64,000 bases of DNA. Origin: Deltaproteobacteria bacterium (lineage in GTDB: Bacteria; Myxococcota_A; Polyangia; Haliangiales; Haliangiaceae). The position numbers and the translations under genes are program-made. The notes under the pieces are model-generated. The model saw nothing but the letters and a program-made list of their open reading frames with translations, was not told the DNA's origin and made no database searches. The first letter of the stretch is position 1. Each line of letters opens with the position of its first letter. Below are positions 26,797 through 36,669 of this stretch, in pieces. The stretch is taken from the NCBI GenBank assembly GCA_020630875.1, contig JAHDIH010000008.1, forward strand, positions 214 through 64,213, written 5' to 3'.

Positions 26797-28817
26797 AGTT
26801 TGTCGTAGCTTTTAAACTGCATCGAAAACGTACCGCGACCTTCGGAGAGTGACCGAAGCTTGGTGGAGTAACCAAACATATTGCGCAGCGGTACCGCCGC
26901 CATAATAACCTTTTTCGGGCCACGGTCGGTCATTTCTTGAATCTGGCCATGCCGTTGATTGATGTCGCCAATGACTCCGCCAAGGTGTTCTTCGGGGACG
27001 ACTACCTCCACGTCCATGATTGGTTCCAACCTGTGGGCCGCTGCGGCAGCAATTGCCTTTCGGCACGCGTCCGCTGCTGCCGCTCGGGCTGACACTTCGG
27101 GTTGCGCATCTTCAGCAATCTCGATTTTGGTCAATACGATTTTCAGATCCTGCATTGGATAGCCTTCGGGACCGGTTTGAATGGCATCTCGTAGCCCCAT
27201 TTGCGCGGCATCTACAACCTCTTGCGGCATCGTGTACTTATCGACGGCTACCTCGCAAATTTCTTCTACGCCGCTGTCACGAGGTTTTGGTTCAAGCTTG
27301 CAACCGACCACCGCAAACAATCTACCTTCAGCAAGCTCGCGCTCAAAAGTGGATTCGACGCTTGCGGTCTGAGAAATTGTTTCTCGAAACACGACCTGAG
27401 GTGTTCCTATTTTCGCTTCTACACCGAATTCACGCTTTAGCCTGTCGACGATAATTTCTAGGTGAAGCTCTCCCATTCCACTGATCAACGTTTGACCGGT
27501 TTCTTGGTCTTCGCGAACCTTAAACGTAGGATCTTCATCAACCATTTTCGCCAGCACGCCATCAAGTTTTTCTTTGGCGGCGTTGTTCTTAGCTTCTATG
27601 GCAGCAGATATCACGGGCTCGTAGGTTTCGATGGCTTCTAGTACAATCTGGTCTTTCGCATCGCACATGGTGTCTCCCGTCGATGCGTGTTTTAGACCAC
27701 TAGCGGCTACGATACTCCCAGCGCCCGCCTTTTCTATGCGTTTGCGTTTGTTGGCGTGCATCTGGAACAGTCGCGCAACTTTTTCCTTTTTCTTAGTACG
27801 CGGATTGTACAATTCCATGCCGGCGGTAACGGTTCCGCTGAACACCCTAAGAAATACAATTTTGCGCCCGTCGTCGAGGGCCACTTTGAATGCCAACGCG
27901 GCAGTAGGCTCGTTGTCCTTCGGGCTTCTGGTAAGTTTTTCCTCTTTGCCAGGACGATGCCCAGCCACTGGAGGAAGGTCTGCTGGAGAGGGCAGGTACG
28001 CAATAACGGCATCGAGTAGTGGCCGAATCCCTTTGTTGCGAAGGGCACTTCCAGAAAGCGTTGGCACGATTTGTCCCGCAATGCATGCGCTCCTCACGGC
28101 TTCTTTGATAGTCGCAATTTCGATCTCTTGACCGTCCAAGTACTTCTCGGCGATCTCGTCGCTGACATCAGAGAGTGCTTCAAGTAGCGATTCTCTGGCC
28201 ATTTTGGCTTCCTCTACAAAGTCGGCGGGGACTTCCGTTGGTTCTGGCGCTTCATTGAGATCCCCCGTAAAGAGGTAGGCTTTCATTGCAATGATATCGA
28301 TAACCCCTTTGAAATTATCTTCAGCCCCCATGGGGATCTGAATCGGCACCGGGTTCGCTCCCAGTCGCTCCCTCATCGCTTCTTGCACTTTTTCGTAATC
28401 CGCGCCAACACGGTCCATTTTGTTGACGAATGCGAGACGTGGCACTGAGAATTTGTCGGCTTGTCCCCACACTGTTTCCGATTGCGGCTGCACGCCACCA
28501 ACGGCGCAGAACACAACGACAGCGCCGTCAAGCACGCGAAGGCTTCGCTCCACCTCAATGGTGAAGTCTACGTGTCCCGGCGTATCGATTAGTTGGATTT
28601 GATGTTTTTTCCAATCAAAACTAGTGGCTGCGGCAGTAATGGTGATGCCCCGCTCTTGCTCTTGGACCATATGGTCCATGTGCGCTTGCCCATCGTGAAC
28701 TTCGCCTACCTTGTGGGTTTTGCCCGTAATGAACAGAAAGCGTTCTGTTACCGTGGTTTTCCCCGCGTCGATGTGGGCTGCGATACCAATGTTACGGAGT
28801 TTCTCTATCTTGGCCAT
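26793..28817 (-). CDS. fusA: Elongation factor G
   Basis: 674 residues. GTPase motifs: AHIDAGKTT (G1), a switch region with [13 protein letters not shown] (G3), NKMD (G4). Domains II-V follow, with domain IV near [21 protein letters not shown] and a C-terminal [19 protein letters not shown] typical of EF-G. The gene is not beside rpsL, rpsG or tuf as the housekeeping str-operon copy usually is, so it may be a second EF-G. Spirochaetes and Deltaproteobacteria have specialised paralogues (spdEFG1 for translocation, spdEFG2 for recycling); which type this is cannot be settled from sequence inspection alone. Confidence 0.95.
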   Translation of the reverse strand: MAKIEKLRNIGIAAHIDAGKTTVTERFLFITGKTHKVGEVHDGQAHMDHMVQEQERGITITAAATSFDWKKHQIQLIDTPGHVDFTIEVERSLRVLDGAVVVFCAVGGVQPQSETVWGQADKFSVPRLAFVNKMDRVGADYEKVQEAMRERLGANPVPIQIPMGAEDNFKGVIDIIAMKAYLFTGDLNEAPEPTEVPADFVEEAKMARESLLEALSDVSDEIAEKYLDGQEIEIATIKEAVRSACIAGQIVPTLSGSALRNKGIRPLLDAVIAYLPSPADLPPVAGHRPGKEEKLTRSPKDNEPTAALAFKVALDDGRKIVFLRVFSGTVTAGMELYNPRTKKKEKVARLFQMHANKRKRIEKAGAGSIVAASGLKHASTGDTMCDAKDQIVLEAIETYEPVISAAIEAKNNAAKEKLDGVLAKMVDEDPTFKVREDQETGQTLISGMGELHLEIIVDRLKREFGVEAKIGTPQVVFRETISQTASVESTFERELAEGRLFAVVGCKLEPKPRDSGVEEICEVAVDKYTMPQEVVDAAQMGLRDAIQTGPEGYPMQDLKIVLTKIEIAEDAQPEVSARAAAADACRKAIAAAAAHRLEPIMDVEVVVPEEHLGGVIGDINQRHGQIQEMTDRGPKKVIMAAVPLRNMFGYSTKLRSLSEGRGTFSMQFKSYDKL

Positions 28818-28913
28818 GGCTCGGCGGACTATACACGTACAAGCGTCAATACCTACCGATCGAATTAAACTCAGTGAAAGAAAAGATCGGTCGCACGTGT
28901 TATACCCCGGCGA

Positions 28914-29639
28914 ATGTTCGGCATGTTCTCAAAAGGTGGCTCGCTCAAGCGCGCCCAGAAAAAGGCACTCAACAAGTACGCTCAAACGGTAGAACGTATG
29001 GCGGCACTTGAACGCCTCGTGGCAGAAGGAGACGACGAGTCGCTTTTGACCGTGGCAAAACGTTTCAACATGACGTGCATCAAAGGGGTGGACGACGAAG
29101 AGGAGAAAGCGTGGGTCGTTCGCACGTTTACCGCGATGGGGGAGCAGATTCTGCCGACTCTTGAGCGCTACATGGAAACCCACGCCACCATCGCTTACCC
29201 ACTTCGCGTGCTTGAAGATGTGGCATCGCCGCAGCGTGCGATGCAGATCATCGATAAACTGCTGGCCAAAGAAGAGCCAGGGTACGTACTTGATACCTCC
29301 AAGCGCATATCACTGTTTACATGGGTCGCGGAGCAAGACGACCTGTCACCGCAAGAAGCTAGCAAACGAATTGCTCCTTATCTCGCAGACTTTGACGAGA
29401 GCGTTCGATTTGCAGCTGTCGAAGCACTAGACCAAAAGCCTTGCGTGGAATCGCTAGACGCACTTATCGAAGCGTTGATGAACGAAGATGAAGAAAGCCG
29501 CCGTTTCAAAGCTCGTATCCTTGAGTTTTTGGCGGAACACGAGATTCCGTTAGGCGACCACAAAAAGCCAGCTCGCACCCTAGTGCTAGAAAATTTTCCT
29601 GAGTTTAGAGTTCCTAAAGATACCGTTAAGAAAAAGTAG
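28914..29639 (+). CDS. HEAT-repeat protein
   Basis: 241 residues. N-terminal basic helix rich in Lys/Ala ([15 protein letters not shown]), then helical pairs typical of HEAT/armadillo repeats ([50 protein letters not shown]). No catalytic motif, no signal peptide. Similar cytoplasmic HEAT proteins act as protein-interaction platforms. Divergent from fusA with about 96 bases between, and directly before carB (9-base gap), so probably co-transcribed with carB. Function unknown. Confidence 0.8.
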   Translation: MFGMFSKGGSLKRAQKKALNKYAQTVERMAALERLVAEGDDESLLTVAKRFNMTCIKGVDDEEEKAWVVRTFTAMGEQILPTLERYMETHATIAYPLRVLEDVASPQRAMQIIDKLLAKEEPGYVLDTSKRISLFTWVAEQDDLSPQEASKRIAPYLADFDESVRFAAVEALDQKPCVESLDALIEALMNEDEESRRFKARILEFLAEHEIPLGDHKKPARTLVLENFPEFRVPKDTVKKK

Positions 29640-29648
29640 AGAAATATT

Positions 29649-32600
29649 ATGCCAAAGCGTCCCGACATTTCCAGCGTCCTCATCATCGGTTCTGGCCCTA
29701 TTGTCATCGGGCAGGCTTGCGAGTTTGACTACTCGGGAGCTCAGGCATGCAAAGCCCTTCGCGAAGAAGGCATTCGCGTCATTCTGGTAAATAGTAATCC
29801 AGCGACAATCATGACCGATCCAGAAATGGCGGATGCCACCTACATCGAACCGTTAACCGTGGAAATGTTGGATTTGATTTTGGCGAAGGAAAAACCGGAT
29901 GCAGTACTGCCGACCCTAGGCGGGCAGACGGCGCTAAACCTGGCAATGGCTGCGGAAAAAGCGGGTATCTTGAAGAAGCATGGTTCGCAGCTAATCGGAG
30001 CTTCCGTGGATGCGATTGATAAAGCTGAGGACCGCGCTCGTTTTAAAGAGGCCATGGAGAAAATTGGTCTTGAAAGCGCACGCTCGCATCATGTTGGTTC
30101 TCTGGCAGAAGCCCGAAAAGCTATGGAAGATGTCGGTCTGCCGGCTGTGATTCGCCCTTCGTTTACTATGGGCGGTGCTGGTGGAGGGATTGTCTACAAC
30201 GCTACTGAATTTGATCAGAAGGTAATCAAAGGTCTGGACCTAAGTCCTGTAGGAAAGGTGCTGATTGAAGAGTCGGTCATCGGTTGGAAAGAGTTTGAAC
30301 TCGAGCTGATGCGCGACAACGCCGACAATGTTGTCATTATTTGTTCTATTGAAAACTTCGATCCTATGGGCATACACACCGGAGACTCGATTACGGTGGC
30401 GCCGGCTATGACTTTGACGGACCGTGAATACCAAGCGATGCGCGATGCCTCGCTGAAAATCATCCGTGAAATTGGTGTCGATACGGGAGGGTCCAATATT
30501 CAATTTTGTGTCGACCCAAAAACGGGACGGCAGTTGGTAATTGAAATGAATCCGCGGGTGTCGCGCAGTAGCGCCCTTGCTTCCAAAGCTACTGGGTTTC
30601 CTATTGCCAAGATAGCCGCGAAGCTTGCTATTGGATACCGTCTTGATGAGCTGGACAACGACATTACTAAAGTTACCCCAGCTTGTTTTGAACCTACTCT
30701 CGATTACGTCGTAGTTAAAATGCCGCGATTCGCGTTTGAAAAGTTTCCCGATGCGCCGCGAACTCTGGGGACGCAAATGAAATCTGTAGGTGAGGCGATG
30801 TCCATCGGACGTACGTTTAGAGAATCTTTAGGCAAAGCGGTTCGCTCTTTGGAGACCGGCCGCTTTAGTGTATTTGATGGAGAGGACAAACGGTCTCTTG
30901 AGCAATTATGCCGAGAGATGGCCATTCCTAATCCAGATCGCATTTACACCGTGGCCCAGGGATTTGCGCAAGGTCTTACGATAGAGCGAGCGCGCCAGCT
31001 TACGCATATTGACTTGTGGTTTCTAACGCAGCTCCATTCGGTGGTTCAGCAAGAACAAAAACTAAAGGCCAGCAACTTGGACGCTGATGCCATTCGAGAA
31101 GCCAAACGTCTAGGCGTAAGTGACCGGCGCGCAGGTGAAATTCTCGGAATGACCGAAGCCGACTTTCGCAAGAAAAGGCATGCTGAAGGTGTTTTTCCGG
31201 TCTACAAACGCGTCGACACATGCTCGGCTGAGTTTATGGCCCATACCCCGTACATGTATTCTTCCTATGAACAAGAGTGCGAGTCGCTTCCTACGAACAA
31301 GCGTAAGGTAATGATTCTTGGCGGTGGTCCCAATCGAATTGGACAAGGAATTGAGTTTGACTACTGCTGCGTGCATGCCGCGCAAGCACTCAAGGAAGAG
31401 GGAATTGAGTCGATCATGGTCAATTGCAACCCTGAGACCGTGTCGACCGACTACGATACTTCTGATCGACTGTACTTTGAACCGGTAACCCTAGAAGACG
31501 TGCTGGAAATTTGCAGAATTGAAAAGCCCGAAGGCGTGATCGTTCAGTTCGGAGGACAAACCCCACTTAGGCTCGCGGAAACGCTCGAAGCCAATGGCAT
31601 TAAGCTTTTGGGGACAACTGCGGACGCCATTGACAGGGCTGAAGACCGGGAAAGGTTTGGTGCGGTACTCAAAGCTGCAAAGGCCAACGCTCCAGAGTGG
31701 GGGATTGCATCTTCAATTGATGACGCCTATAAAGTGGCAGCGAAAGTTGGCTACCCCATCATGATTCGCCCGTCGTACGTCCTGGGCGGTCGCGCAATGG
31801 AACGCCTTTACGATGACCAAGGCCTTGAGGATTACTTGGCACGGAACGTCGGGCGGGAAGGCATTGATGAGCGAGCGTTTCCACTCTTGATAGACCAGTT
31901 TCTACCAGACGCCATCGAGCTTGATGTCGACGTCCTTTCGGATTCTAGTGGTGAAACCTACATCGCCGGCATCATGGAACACATTGAAGAGGCTGGCATC
32001 CACTCCGGTGACTCTGCTTGCGTGCTTCCTCCCTACTCGCTTGATGACGCCATTGTGTCCGAGATTAGGGATGTGGCCACAAGGCTTGCCAAAGAACTCA
32101 AAGTCGTCGGACTAATGAACATGCAATGCGCCGTTTACGACGGTGGCGTTTACATCATTGAGGTGAATCCTCGAGCTTCTCGCACGGTACCATTTGTATC
32201 CAAAACGATTGGTACGCCAATCGCGCGTCATGCGGTAAAACTGATGCTTGGCAAAAAACTCTCCGAATTGAATCTGCCAACCACGGACCCAAAACACGTG
32301 GCGGTCAAAGAGTCGGTCTTCCCATTTAGAAAGTTTGATGAAGCGGATGTAATCCTTGGACCAGAGATGCGCTCCACTGGCGAAGTCATGGGCATTGACC
32401 GTGATTTTCCACTCGCGTTCATTAAGTCGCAACTGGCAGCCGGCAACCCACTTCCCAACGGAGGCTGTGCATTTATCTCTGTAAAAAATGCAGACAAGGA
32501 ACGTGCCTTCGTGCTTGCCAAAAGACTGCAAGACTTAGGTTTTAAGCTTGAAGCTACTCACGGTACAGCTCGCTACCTAAGTGAGAAAGGGCTTACGGTT

Positions 32601-32852
32601 ACTGGAGTCAATAAGGTAATGGAAGGCCGTCCGCATTGTGTGGACAGTATTACTAGTGGCGTTTACCACTTGATTATCAACACCACCGAAGGGCGTCAGG
32701 CAATTCTGGATTCGCAATCGCTTCGTCGGTCGGCGTTGACCAGTGGAGTTGCCTACTTTACCACCATGCGGGCGGCATTTGCCGCGGCAGAGGCCATTGC
32801 GGTGCAATCGCAAACCACCTTACAAGTTTCGTCGATACAGTCTTACCAATAA
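29649..32852 (+). CDS. carB: Carbamoyl-phosphate synthase large subunit
   Basis: 1067 residues, the usual length. Two homologous ATP-grasp halves: the first with [21 protein letters not shown] and [13 protein letters not shown]; the second with [31 protein letters not shown] and [12 protein letters not shown]. The C-terminal MGS-like allosteric domain begins near 940. It forms carbamoyl phosphate from bicarbonate, ammonia supplied by CarA, and two ATP, for pyrimidine and arginine synthesis. No carA lies in the window. Preceded by a poor Shine-Dalgarno sequence (GAGAAA). Confidence 0.96.
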   Translation: MPKRPDISSVLIIGSGPIVIGQACEFDYSGAQACKALREEGIRVILVNSNPATIMTDPEMADATYIEPLTVEMLDLILAKEKPDAVLPTLGGQTALNLAMAAEKAGILKKHGSQLIGASVDAIDKAEDRARFKEAMEKIGLESARSHHVGSLAEARKAMEDVGLPAVIRPSFTMGGAGGGIVYNATEFDQKVIKGLDLSPVGKVLIEESVIGWKEFELELMRDNADNVVIICSIENFDPMGIHTGDSITVAPAMTLTDREYQAMRDASLKIIREIGVDTGGSNIQFCVDPKTGRQLVIEMNPRVSRSSALASKATGFPIAKIAAKLAIGYRLDELDNDITKVTPACFEPTLDYVVVKMPRFAFEKFPDAPRTLGTQMKSVGEAMSIGRTFRESLGKAVRSLETGRFSVFDGEDKRSLEQLCREMAIPNPDRIYTVAQGFAQGLTIERARQLTHIDLWFLTQLHSVVQQEQKLKASNLDADAIREAKRLGVSDRRAGEILGMTEADFRKKRHAEGVFPVYKRVDTCSAEFMAHTPYMYSSYEQECESLPTNKRKVMILGGGPNRIGQGIEFDYCCVHAAQALKEEGIESIMVNCNPETVSTDYDTSDRLYFEPVTLEDVLEICRIEKPEGVIVQFGGQTPLRLAETLEANGIKLLGTTADAIDRAEDRERFGAVLKAAKANAPEWGIASSIDDAYKVAAKVGYPIMIRPSYVLGGRAMERLYDDQGLEDYLARNVGREGIDERAFPLLIDQFLPDAIELDVDVLSDSSGETYIAGIMEHIEEAGIHSGDSACVLPPYSLDDAIVSEIRDVATRLAKELKVVGLMNMQCAVYDGGVYIIEVNPRASRTVPFVSKTIGTPIARHAVKLMLGKKLSELNLPTTDPKHVAVKESVFPFRKFDEADVILGPEMRSTGEVMGIDRDFPLAFIKSQLAAGNPLPNGGCAFISVKNADKERAFVLAKRLQDLGFKLEATHGTARYLSEKGLTVTGVNKVMEGRPHCVDSITSGVYHLIINTTEGRQAILDSQSLRRSALTSGVAYFTTMRAAFAAAEAIAVQSQTTLQVSSIQSYQ

Positions 32853-33034
32853 AAAGCATGCCTCTTCTGCAGGAATCATCACGATATTTAGTTCGCGGTT
32901 TCGGAGCGAATGCACGATGCAGAACGGGCTTTTAACCGCAGTCTTGTAGTGATTGGCCAATAGCCGCTCTTGTGATTGGTTCCGCCCAGACTCTCTTTTG
33001 TTCATGGTATTTAGCATTTATGCGGCTTCACTAG

Positions 33035-33081
33035 TTGCTGCTTGGTTCACATTTAGTAGAATTACGCTCTAGATCGGAGAG
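33035..33081 (+). promoter_or_regulatory. Candidate sigma-70 promoter and RBS of greA
   Basis: TTGCTG (33035-33040) and TAGAAT (33057-33062) are separated by 16 bases and resemble -35 and -10 elements. A good ribosome-binding site, GGAGAG (33076-33081), lies 7 bases before the ATG at 33089 and decides that start against upstream TTG codons. The remaining carB-greA gap (32853-33034) holds nothing I recognise apart from the palindrome ATTGGCCAAT at 32952-32961. Confidence 0.45.
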
Positions 33082-33088
33082 AATTAAG

Positions 33089-33586
33089 ATGTCTGAAAAA
33101 GTACCAATGACGCCAGGCTGCCAAGTTTGGATGAAAGAACAAGTTCGTAGACTTAAGAATGTAGAACGTCCTGCCGTTGCCAAAGACATCGAAATTGCTC
33201 GTGGTCATGGGGATTTATCTGAGAACGCAGATTACGATGCAGCCAAAGAGAGGCAAGGTCTTATCGAAGCGCGCATTCGAAATTTTGAAACCAAACTCGC
33301 GCTTGCAGACGTCATAGATCCCACCGCGTTAAGCGGTGATCGTGTGATGTTTGGCGCTACGGTCAAAATAGAGAACGTGGAGACCGGCGAAATAAAGACG
33401 TACACCATCGTTGGTGAAGACGAAGCGGACATTAAAAAGGGCAGGCTCTACGTTAAAGCACCACTAGCTCGCGCGCTGATAGGGAAGTACGTCGGCGATG
33501 AAACGTCGATGAAAGGCAAAGAGTACGAAATTCTCGAAGTACAATGGCTCGAAGTTCCGCCTCGTACCGACAATATTTCTGTTTAG
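33089..33586 (+). CDS. greA: Transcription elongation factor GreA
   Basis: 165 residues from the ATG preceded by GGAGAG. The N-terminal antiparallel coiled coil includes ARGHGDLSENADYDAAKERQG, whose acidic tip residues (Asp and Glu of DLSENADY) are needed for RNA polymerase transcript cleavage. The C-terminal FKBP-like domain follows (VMFGATVKIENVETGE). It rescues backtracked polymerase. The ending GALIGKYVGDETSM-like segment and total length fit GreA rather than GreB, though this distinction is soft. Its stop lies 5 bases from that of the convergent lipoprotein. Confidence 0.92.
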   Translation: MSEKVPMTPGCQVWMKEQVRRLKNVERPAVAKDIEIARGHGDLSENADYDAAKERQGLIEARIRNFETKLALADVIDPTALSGDRVMFGATVKIENVETGEIKTYTIVGEDEADIKKGRLYVKAPLARALIGKYVGDETSMKGKEYEILEVQWLEVPPRTDNISV

Positions 33587-33591
33587 CCGAG

Positions 33592-34110
33592 CTACTCGAC
33601 GTAGACTACGCCGAGCATGGTTGTAGGGGCATTGCTTCCGTAGTAAGGAAACTCTCCGGCAGTAGTAAAGGTAACGTCAACCGCAGTAGCGGTTGGCGTA
33701 GCGGTGGTGATGGGACTTGTTGCGTCTGGCGCGGGAGTCGAGCCACCGATGCCACCAGTGATTGGTTGAGCAACAAGGTCACCTTGAAACTGAACCATCG
33801 TTCCTACTGATACGACGGTGCAAGCTGCATGCGGATCCGCCCATCCGATTACGATACTAGCGTTCGGCGTTTGGTCGGTAGCATTGGCGCGAAGGCATCC
33901 GTTGACGGGGGAAATAGCAGAGTCTACGTTAACAGGCGCATCTACCGCAACAGGCGCATCTACCACGACGTTGCCGGTTGATAATTGGCACCGAGCGGTT
34001 TGTTGATTGCAGACCAGTCCGTCGTCGCAGTCGGCTGTAATTTGGCAAACATCGCCTTCGCCTTGGCTGCAACTAGCTAGAAATACACAAACAATAATCG
34101 AACGAATCAC
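33592..34110 (-). CDS. Lipoprotein with Cys-rich module and a degenerate cupredoxin-like domain
   Basis: 172 residues. The lipobox is LASC (Cys14), followed by a four-Cys module (C-x5-C-x5-C-x6-C, about 22-41) and a VDAPV linker. The C-terminal about 100 residues look like a cupredoxin: TVVSVGTMVQFQGD matches the usual strand, and FTTAGEFPYYGSNAPTTMLGVVYV matches the copper-site loop of plastocyanin-type proteins (PYYCxxHxxxMxG). The Cys and His copper ligands of that loop are not there (Gly and Ala/Pro instead), and the usual upstream His is not evident, so copper binding is doubtful. Envelope function unknown. Confidence 0.65.
   Translation of the reverse strand: MIRSIIVCVFLASCSQGEGDVCQITADCDDGLVCNQQTARCQLSTGNVVVDAPVAVDAPVNVDSAISPVNGCLRANATDQTPNASIVIGWADPHAACTVVSVGTMVQFQGDLVAQPITGGIGGSTPAPDATSPITTATPTATAVDVTFTTAGEFPYYGSNAPTTMLGVVYVE
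33931..33966. repeat. 18-base tandem repeat encoding VDAPV linker units
   Basis: Two copies of an 18-base unit (33931-33948 and 33949-33966) differ at one base. On the minus strand they encode successive VDAPV-type six-residue steps of the lipoprotein linker. A tandem repeat of this kind can expand or contract. Confidence 0.75.
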
Positions 34111-34122
34111 GTCTACTCCTTA

Positions 34123-34920
34123 TCACAGGCTTCGGCGGATGGCTATTGGGCGAACGCACCTAAACCCAACATCCGCAAACCGACTACTACCATCCTCTAA
34201 ACGGTAAGCTAAGCGGTGGGCCATATATGCCGGACTTAACCATGAAGCACCTTTAACCACTGACAATCCCTGGAGTTTTTCATCTGTCCACTCCGCTGCA
34301 TTCCCACCAAGATGATAAACACCATCCGGGGTCATGTCAGAGATATTATCGCTGCCTTGGTGCAGACCTGAGAAGCCATCGGATCCCTCGGGCATGAGCT
34401 GTGGACGGACAGCGTATTGATAAATGGTCCCTCTGTAGTGGTTTGGTATCACGGCCATACCATGATTGATTCGATTGGCCCTAAAACGGTTGCCCCATGG
34501 GTATTGATTCTTTTTAAACGCATTTTGCCATTGCCCCAAAGAGGGAAGGGTCCCGCCCGCAAAGGCGCAATAGCTTTTAGCTTCGCGCAGCGAAACCCAG
34601 GTCATGGGAAGGTGGTCGTTGCTAAACGCGGCTGCTGGTCCTAAGGCAATTGGCTTCGAACTACATTTCTTGTGAGAAATACAATTTCTATATTGCTGGA
34701 CGGTTACTTCGTACCGGTCCATGAAAAACGACTGAATGAGTTGTCGTTTGCTAGTATGAATTTGTCGGCAAAGCTCGTGCCGAGGCAACACTTTGTTGCA
34801 TTCTAACGCAACTTCTCGTAGTTCGCTTTTGTCAGGCGGATTGATAACACCTTGCTTTATTGGAATACTGCTAGTGTGGTGCACTACCACAGCGAGAGCT
34901 ATTTCGATGAAGATAGCCAA
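34123..34920 (-). CDS. FGE-sulfatase (SUMF1)-like protein without catalytic cysteines
   Basis: 265 residues from a TTG start that overlaps the stop of the upstream HEAT lipoprotein by 22 bases; the start is uncertain. N-terminal hydrophobic anchor or weak signal. SUMF1/FGE-type fold: FFMDRYEVTVQQYRNC, LPMTWVSLREAKSYCAFAGG, LPSLGQWQNAF, YHLGGNAAEWT, and VKGASWLSPAYMAHRLAYR plus DVGFRCVRPI. In true formylglycine-generating enzymes the segment after the SW/SF motif carries two catalytic cysteines; here no Cys occurs there, so sulfatase activation is unlikely. FGE-like paralogues are common in Myxococcota, often in kinases or lipoproteins. Role unknown. Confidence 0.8.
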   Translation of the reverse strand: MAIFIEIALAVVVHHTSSIPIKQGVINPPDKSELREVALECNKVLPRHELCRQIHTSKRQLIQSFFMDRYEVTVQQYRNCISHKKCSSKPIALGPAAAFSNDHLPMTWVSLREAKSYCAFAGGTLPSLGQWQNAFKKNQYPWGNRFRANRINHGMAVIPNHYRGTIYQYAVRPQLMPEGSDGFSGLHQGSDNISDMTPDGVYHLGGNAAEWTDEKLQGLSVVKGASWLSPAYMAHRLAYRLEDGSSRFADVGFRCVRPIAIRRSL

Positions 34921-36605
34921 ACCGATGCGAATAGGATGCGGTCTTTTTCAGTTTGAGCTCGCATTACGTACTGCATGACGTCAGATGCAGAGGCCTGTTG
35001 GCCTCTCTTGTGGACCCAACAGCGGAATCCCGCTTCTCTTACGTCGTGGTCTACGGCCGTTCTAAAAAATTCCAAACATTTTGTTTCCTCAAAGAAATGG
35101 GCGGCGGGGAGAATTTTGCTTTTGGGACTCGAAGCCGTCACCGACTTCGCTTGTTCGGTCAAATCAACGTTAGAGTCTTTCGCTAATTCGAACGCCGTCG
35201 CAGAGAGTACGTCATCTGTACCCGCCGCGGCATTTTTCAGTTTGCTTGCATGCGCGAACTTTGCGATAGAAGAGGCTCGCATCCATGCTCGCATTAGTTC
35301 TGGGCTCTTGCTGTCTTTGCGAGAAAGATAACTAATATCTTTGAATTTTGATGGAGCTAACACCGCAGCCCCAACGATCAAGTGCGCCTTGAAAGTCGCA
35401 TCTTTCGTTTTCATCTTCTCCATGACTTTCCAGTAAAGCGCTTTGCTTTTTCTGCCGACGATTCCATCAGCGATCGCTTTGGCGCATGCTCGTCTTACAG
35501 ACTTCTTTTTGCTGTTTAGTCCATGAGCGAGAGCTTTGCCCATGTTGATGTTGGCATTCCAGCGTGCTCCCGCCACTTGACAGCCGAGCGTTGCCGCCGC
35601 TTCGGTAGCAGAACTCACAATATTCGTAACGTCGTCATCAAATCCAGCCACAGCACTTTCCCGTAGCATGATCAGAAGTCTCCCTTGGTCGGTTTTTGTT
35701 CTGGCGAGATAGGCTTCTACGGAATTTTTGTGGCCCCCTCGACTTAAGACTCCTGCAGCCGCGCTCGCGACGGTGGTGTCTGGTTCTTCGAGCATTAACT
35801 CAAGACGTTTGGTAACTTCTTCGTCTTGTTTGGGCTCGAGCGCCAAAATAATGCTGACTTTTTCCTCTGAGTCTTCTGCTTTGGTTAGTGCTTCAAGTAG
35901 TCCCTGTGTCGTTACTACCTCAGGAAGGGGACGGATTGCTTGAAACGCTGCGACCCGAGCTCCTCTATCTTTAGAGCGAGTAGAGTTCTCTAGGGCAACG
36001 GACAACAAGCGTACGGTGGCACTTGTTTGTTCCGGGGTAGGCTCCTGAGTTTGCAGCATGTCATGGCGGAGCCTCTGCGCAGCGATGTCCCATCGTCCCA
36101 AGGTTACAAATTGTTCTACAGCTTGGGTGAGTGGCAGGTGCGTTCGCCTTACTTCAGCAAGTTTGGGACTCGCCATTCTTTCGTCGCGTGCGAAGGTCCA
36201 ATACACGCGCGCCGTTCCATCATCGGATAGTGTCTCTGCAGCTACCTTTATCAGGGGAATATCTTTGGCAACTTCGAGCGTTGCATTGTCAAAGTCATCG
36301 TTGCCGCTCGTTCGGTCGATTGAAGCGTCTACTAACACGCCACTTGGGTCGATGCGAAGAAGGATTTTGGAAGCTAGCGACCTGTCATTTAACGGATGGT
36401 CTTTCTCCAATCGCTTTTCGCAGTCTGAAATGAAACTGTACCAGTTTTGTCCGAGCCGTTCGTGCAACGCAAGAAGTAGTCTTTCGTCGGCCGTCTTACC
36501 CATTCCTTCAGGCTGAACAGGTTGTGGGACTAACGGTCCCGCAACGTTTTTGTCGTCGGAACTACAAGCAGCAAGAAAGACAGTTGCAAGCAATACGCGT
36601 AGCAT
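34899..36605 (-). CDS. HEAT-repeat lipoprotein
   Basis: 568 residues. The lipobox is LAAC (Cys14). Residues about 75-155 resemble a TonB C-terminal/energy-transducer-like domain (LLRIDPSGVLVDASIDRTSGNDDFDNATLEVAKDIP). The rest is alpha-helical with HEAT-like repeats (TTQGLLEALTKAEDSEEKVSIILALEP; VASAAAGVLSRGG; ACAKAIADGIVGRKSKALYWK). No enzymatic motif. Operon with the FGE-like gene by overlap, and about 64 bases downstream of the SIR2-TPR gene, with a strong hairpin between. Probably a periplasmic or outer-membrane scaffold. Confidence 0.82.
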   Translation of the reverse strand: MLRVLLATVFLAACSSDDKNVAGPLVPQPVQPEGMGKTADERLLLALHERLGQNWYSFISDCEKRLEKDHPLNDRSLASKILLRIDPSGVLVDASIDRTSGNDDFDNATLEVAKDIPLIKVAAETLSDDGTARVYWTFARDERMASPKLAEVRRTHLPLTQAVEQFVTLGRWDIAAQRLRHDMLQTQEPTPEQTSATVRLLSVALENSTRSKDRGARVAAFQAIRPLPEVVTTQGLLEALTKAEDSEEKVSIILALEPKQDEEVTKRLELMLEEPDTTVASAAAGVLSRGGHKNSVEAYLARTKTDQGRLLIMLRESAVAGFDDDVTNIVSSATEAAATLGCQVAGARWNANINMGKALAHGLNSKKKSVRRACAKAIADGIVGRKSKALYWKVMEKMKTKDATFKAHLIVGAAVLAPSKFKDISYLSRKDSKSPELMRAWMRASSIAKFAHASKLKNAAAGTDDVLSATAFELAKDSNVDLTEQAKSVTASSPKSKILPAAHFFEETKCLEFFRTAVDHDVREAGFRCWVHKRGQQASASDVMQYVMRAQTEKDRILFASVWLSSSK

Positions 36606-36623
36606 TCGCGAAGTGTAGCCAAC

Positions 36624-36654
36624 TGACGGCCATGGGACAACCCCACGACCGTCA
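36624..36654 (-). terminator. Hairpin after the SIR2-TPR gene
   Basis: In the minus-strand RNA two 13-base arms (36642-36654 and 36624-36636) pair completely if two G-U wobbles are counted, with a 5-base loop. The same sequence on the plus strand would have two A-C mismatches, so the structure belongs to minus-strand transcripts. It lies between the SIR2-TPR stop and the HEAT lipoprotein start and is a likely terminator, attenuator or processing site. There is no U-tract, so a classical intrinsic terminator is not assured. Confidence 0.5.
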
Positions 36655-36669
36655 TGATCGAGTTATGTG

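Noticed and set aside
27020-28131. Several long open frames on the strand opposite EF-G
   Set aside because: EF-G is conserved and full length; these are antisense frames with no recognisable features.
32880-32945. tRNA-like stretch with a CTTTTAA loop between carB and greA
   Set aside because: No T-loop GGTTCRA sequence or D-loop partner and no acceptor stem could be paired.
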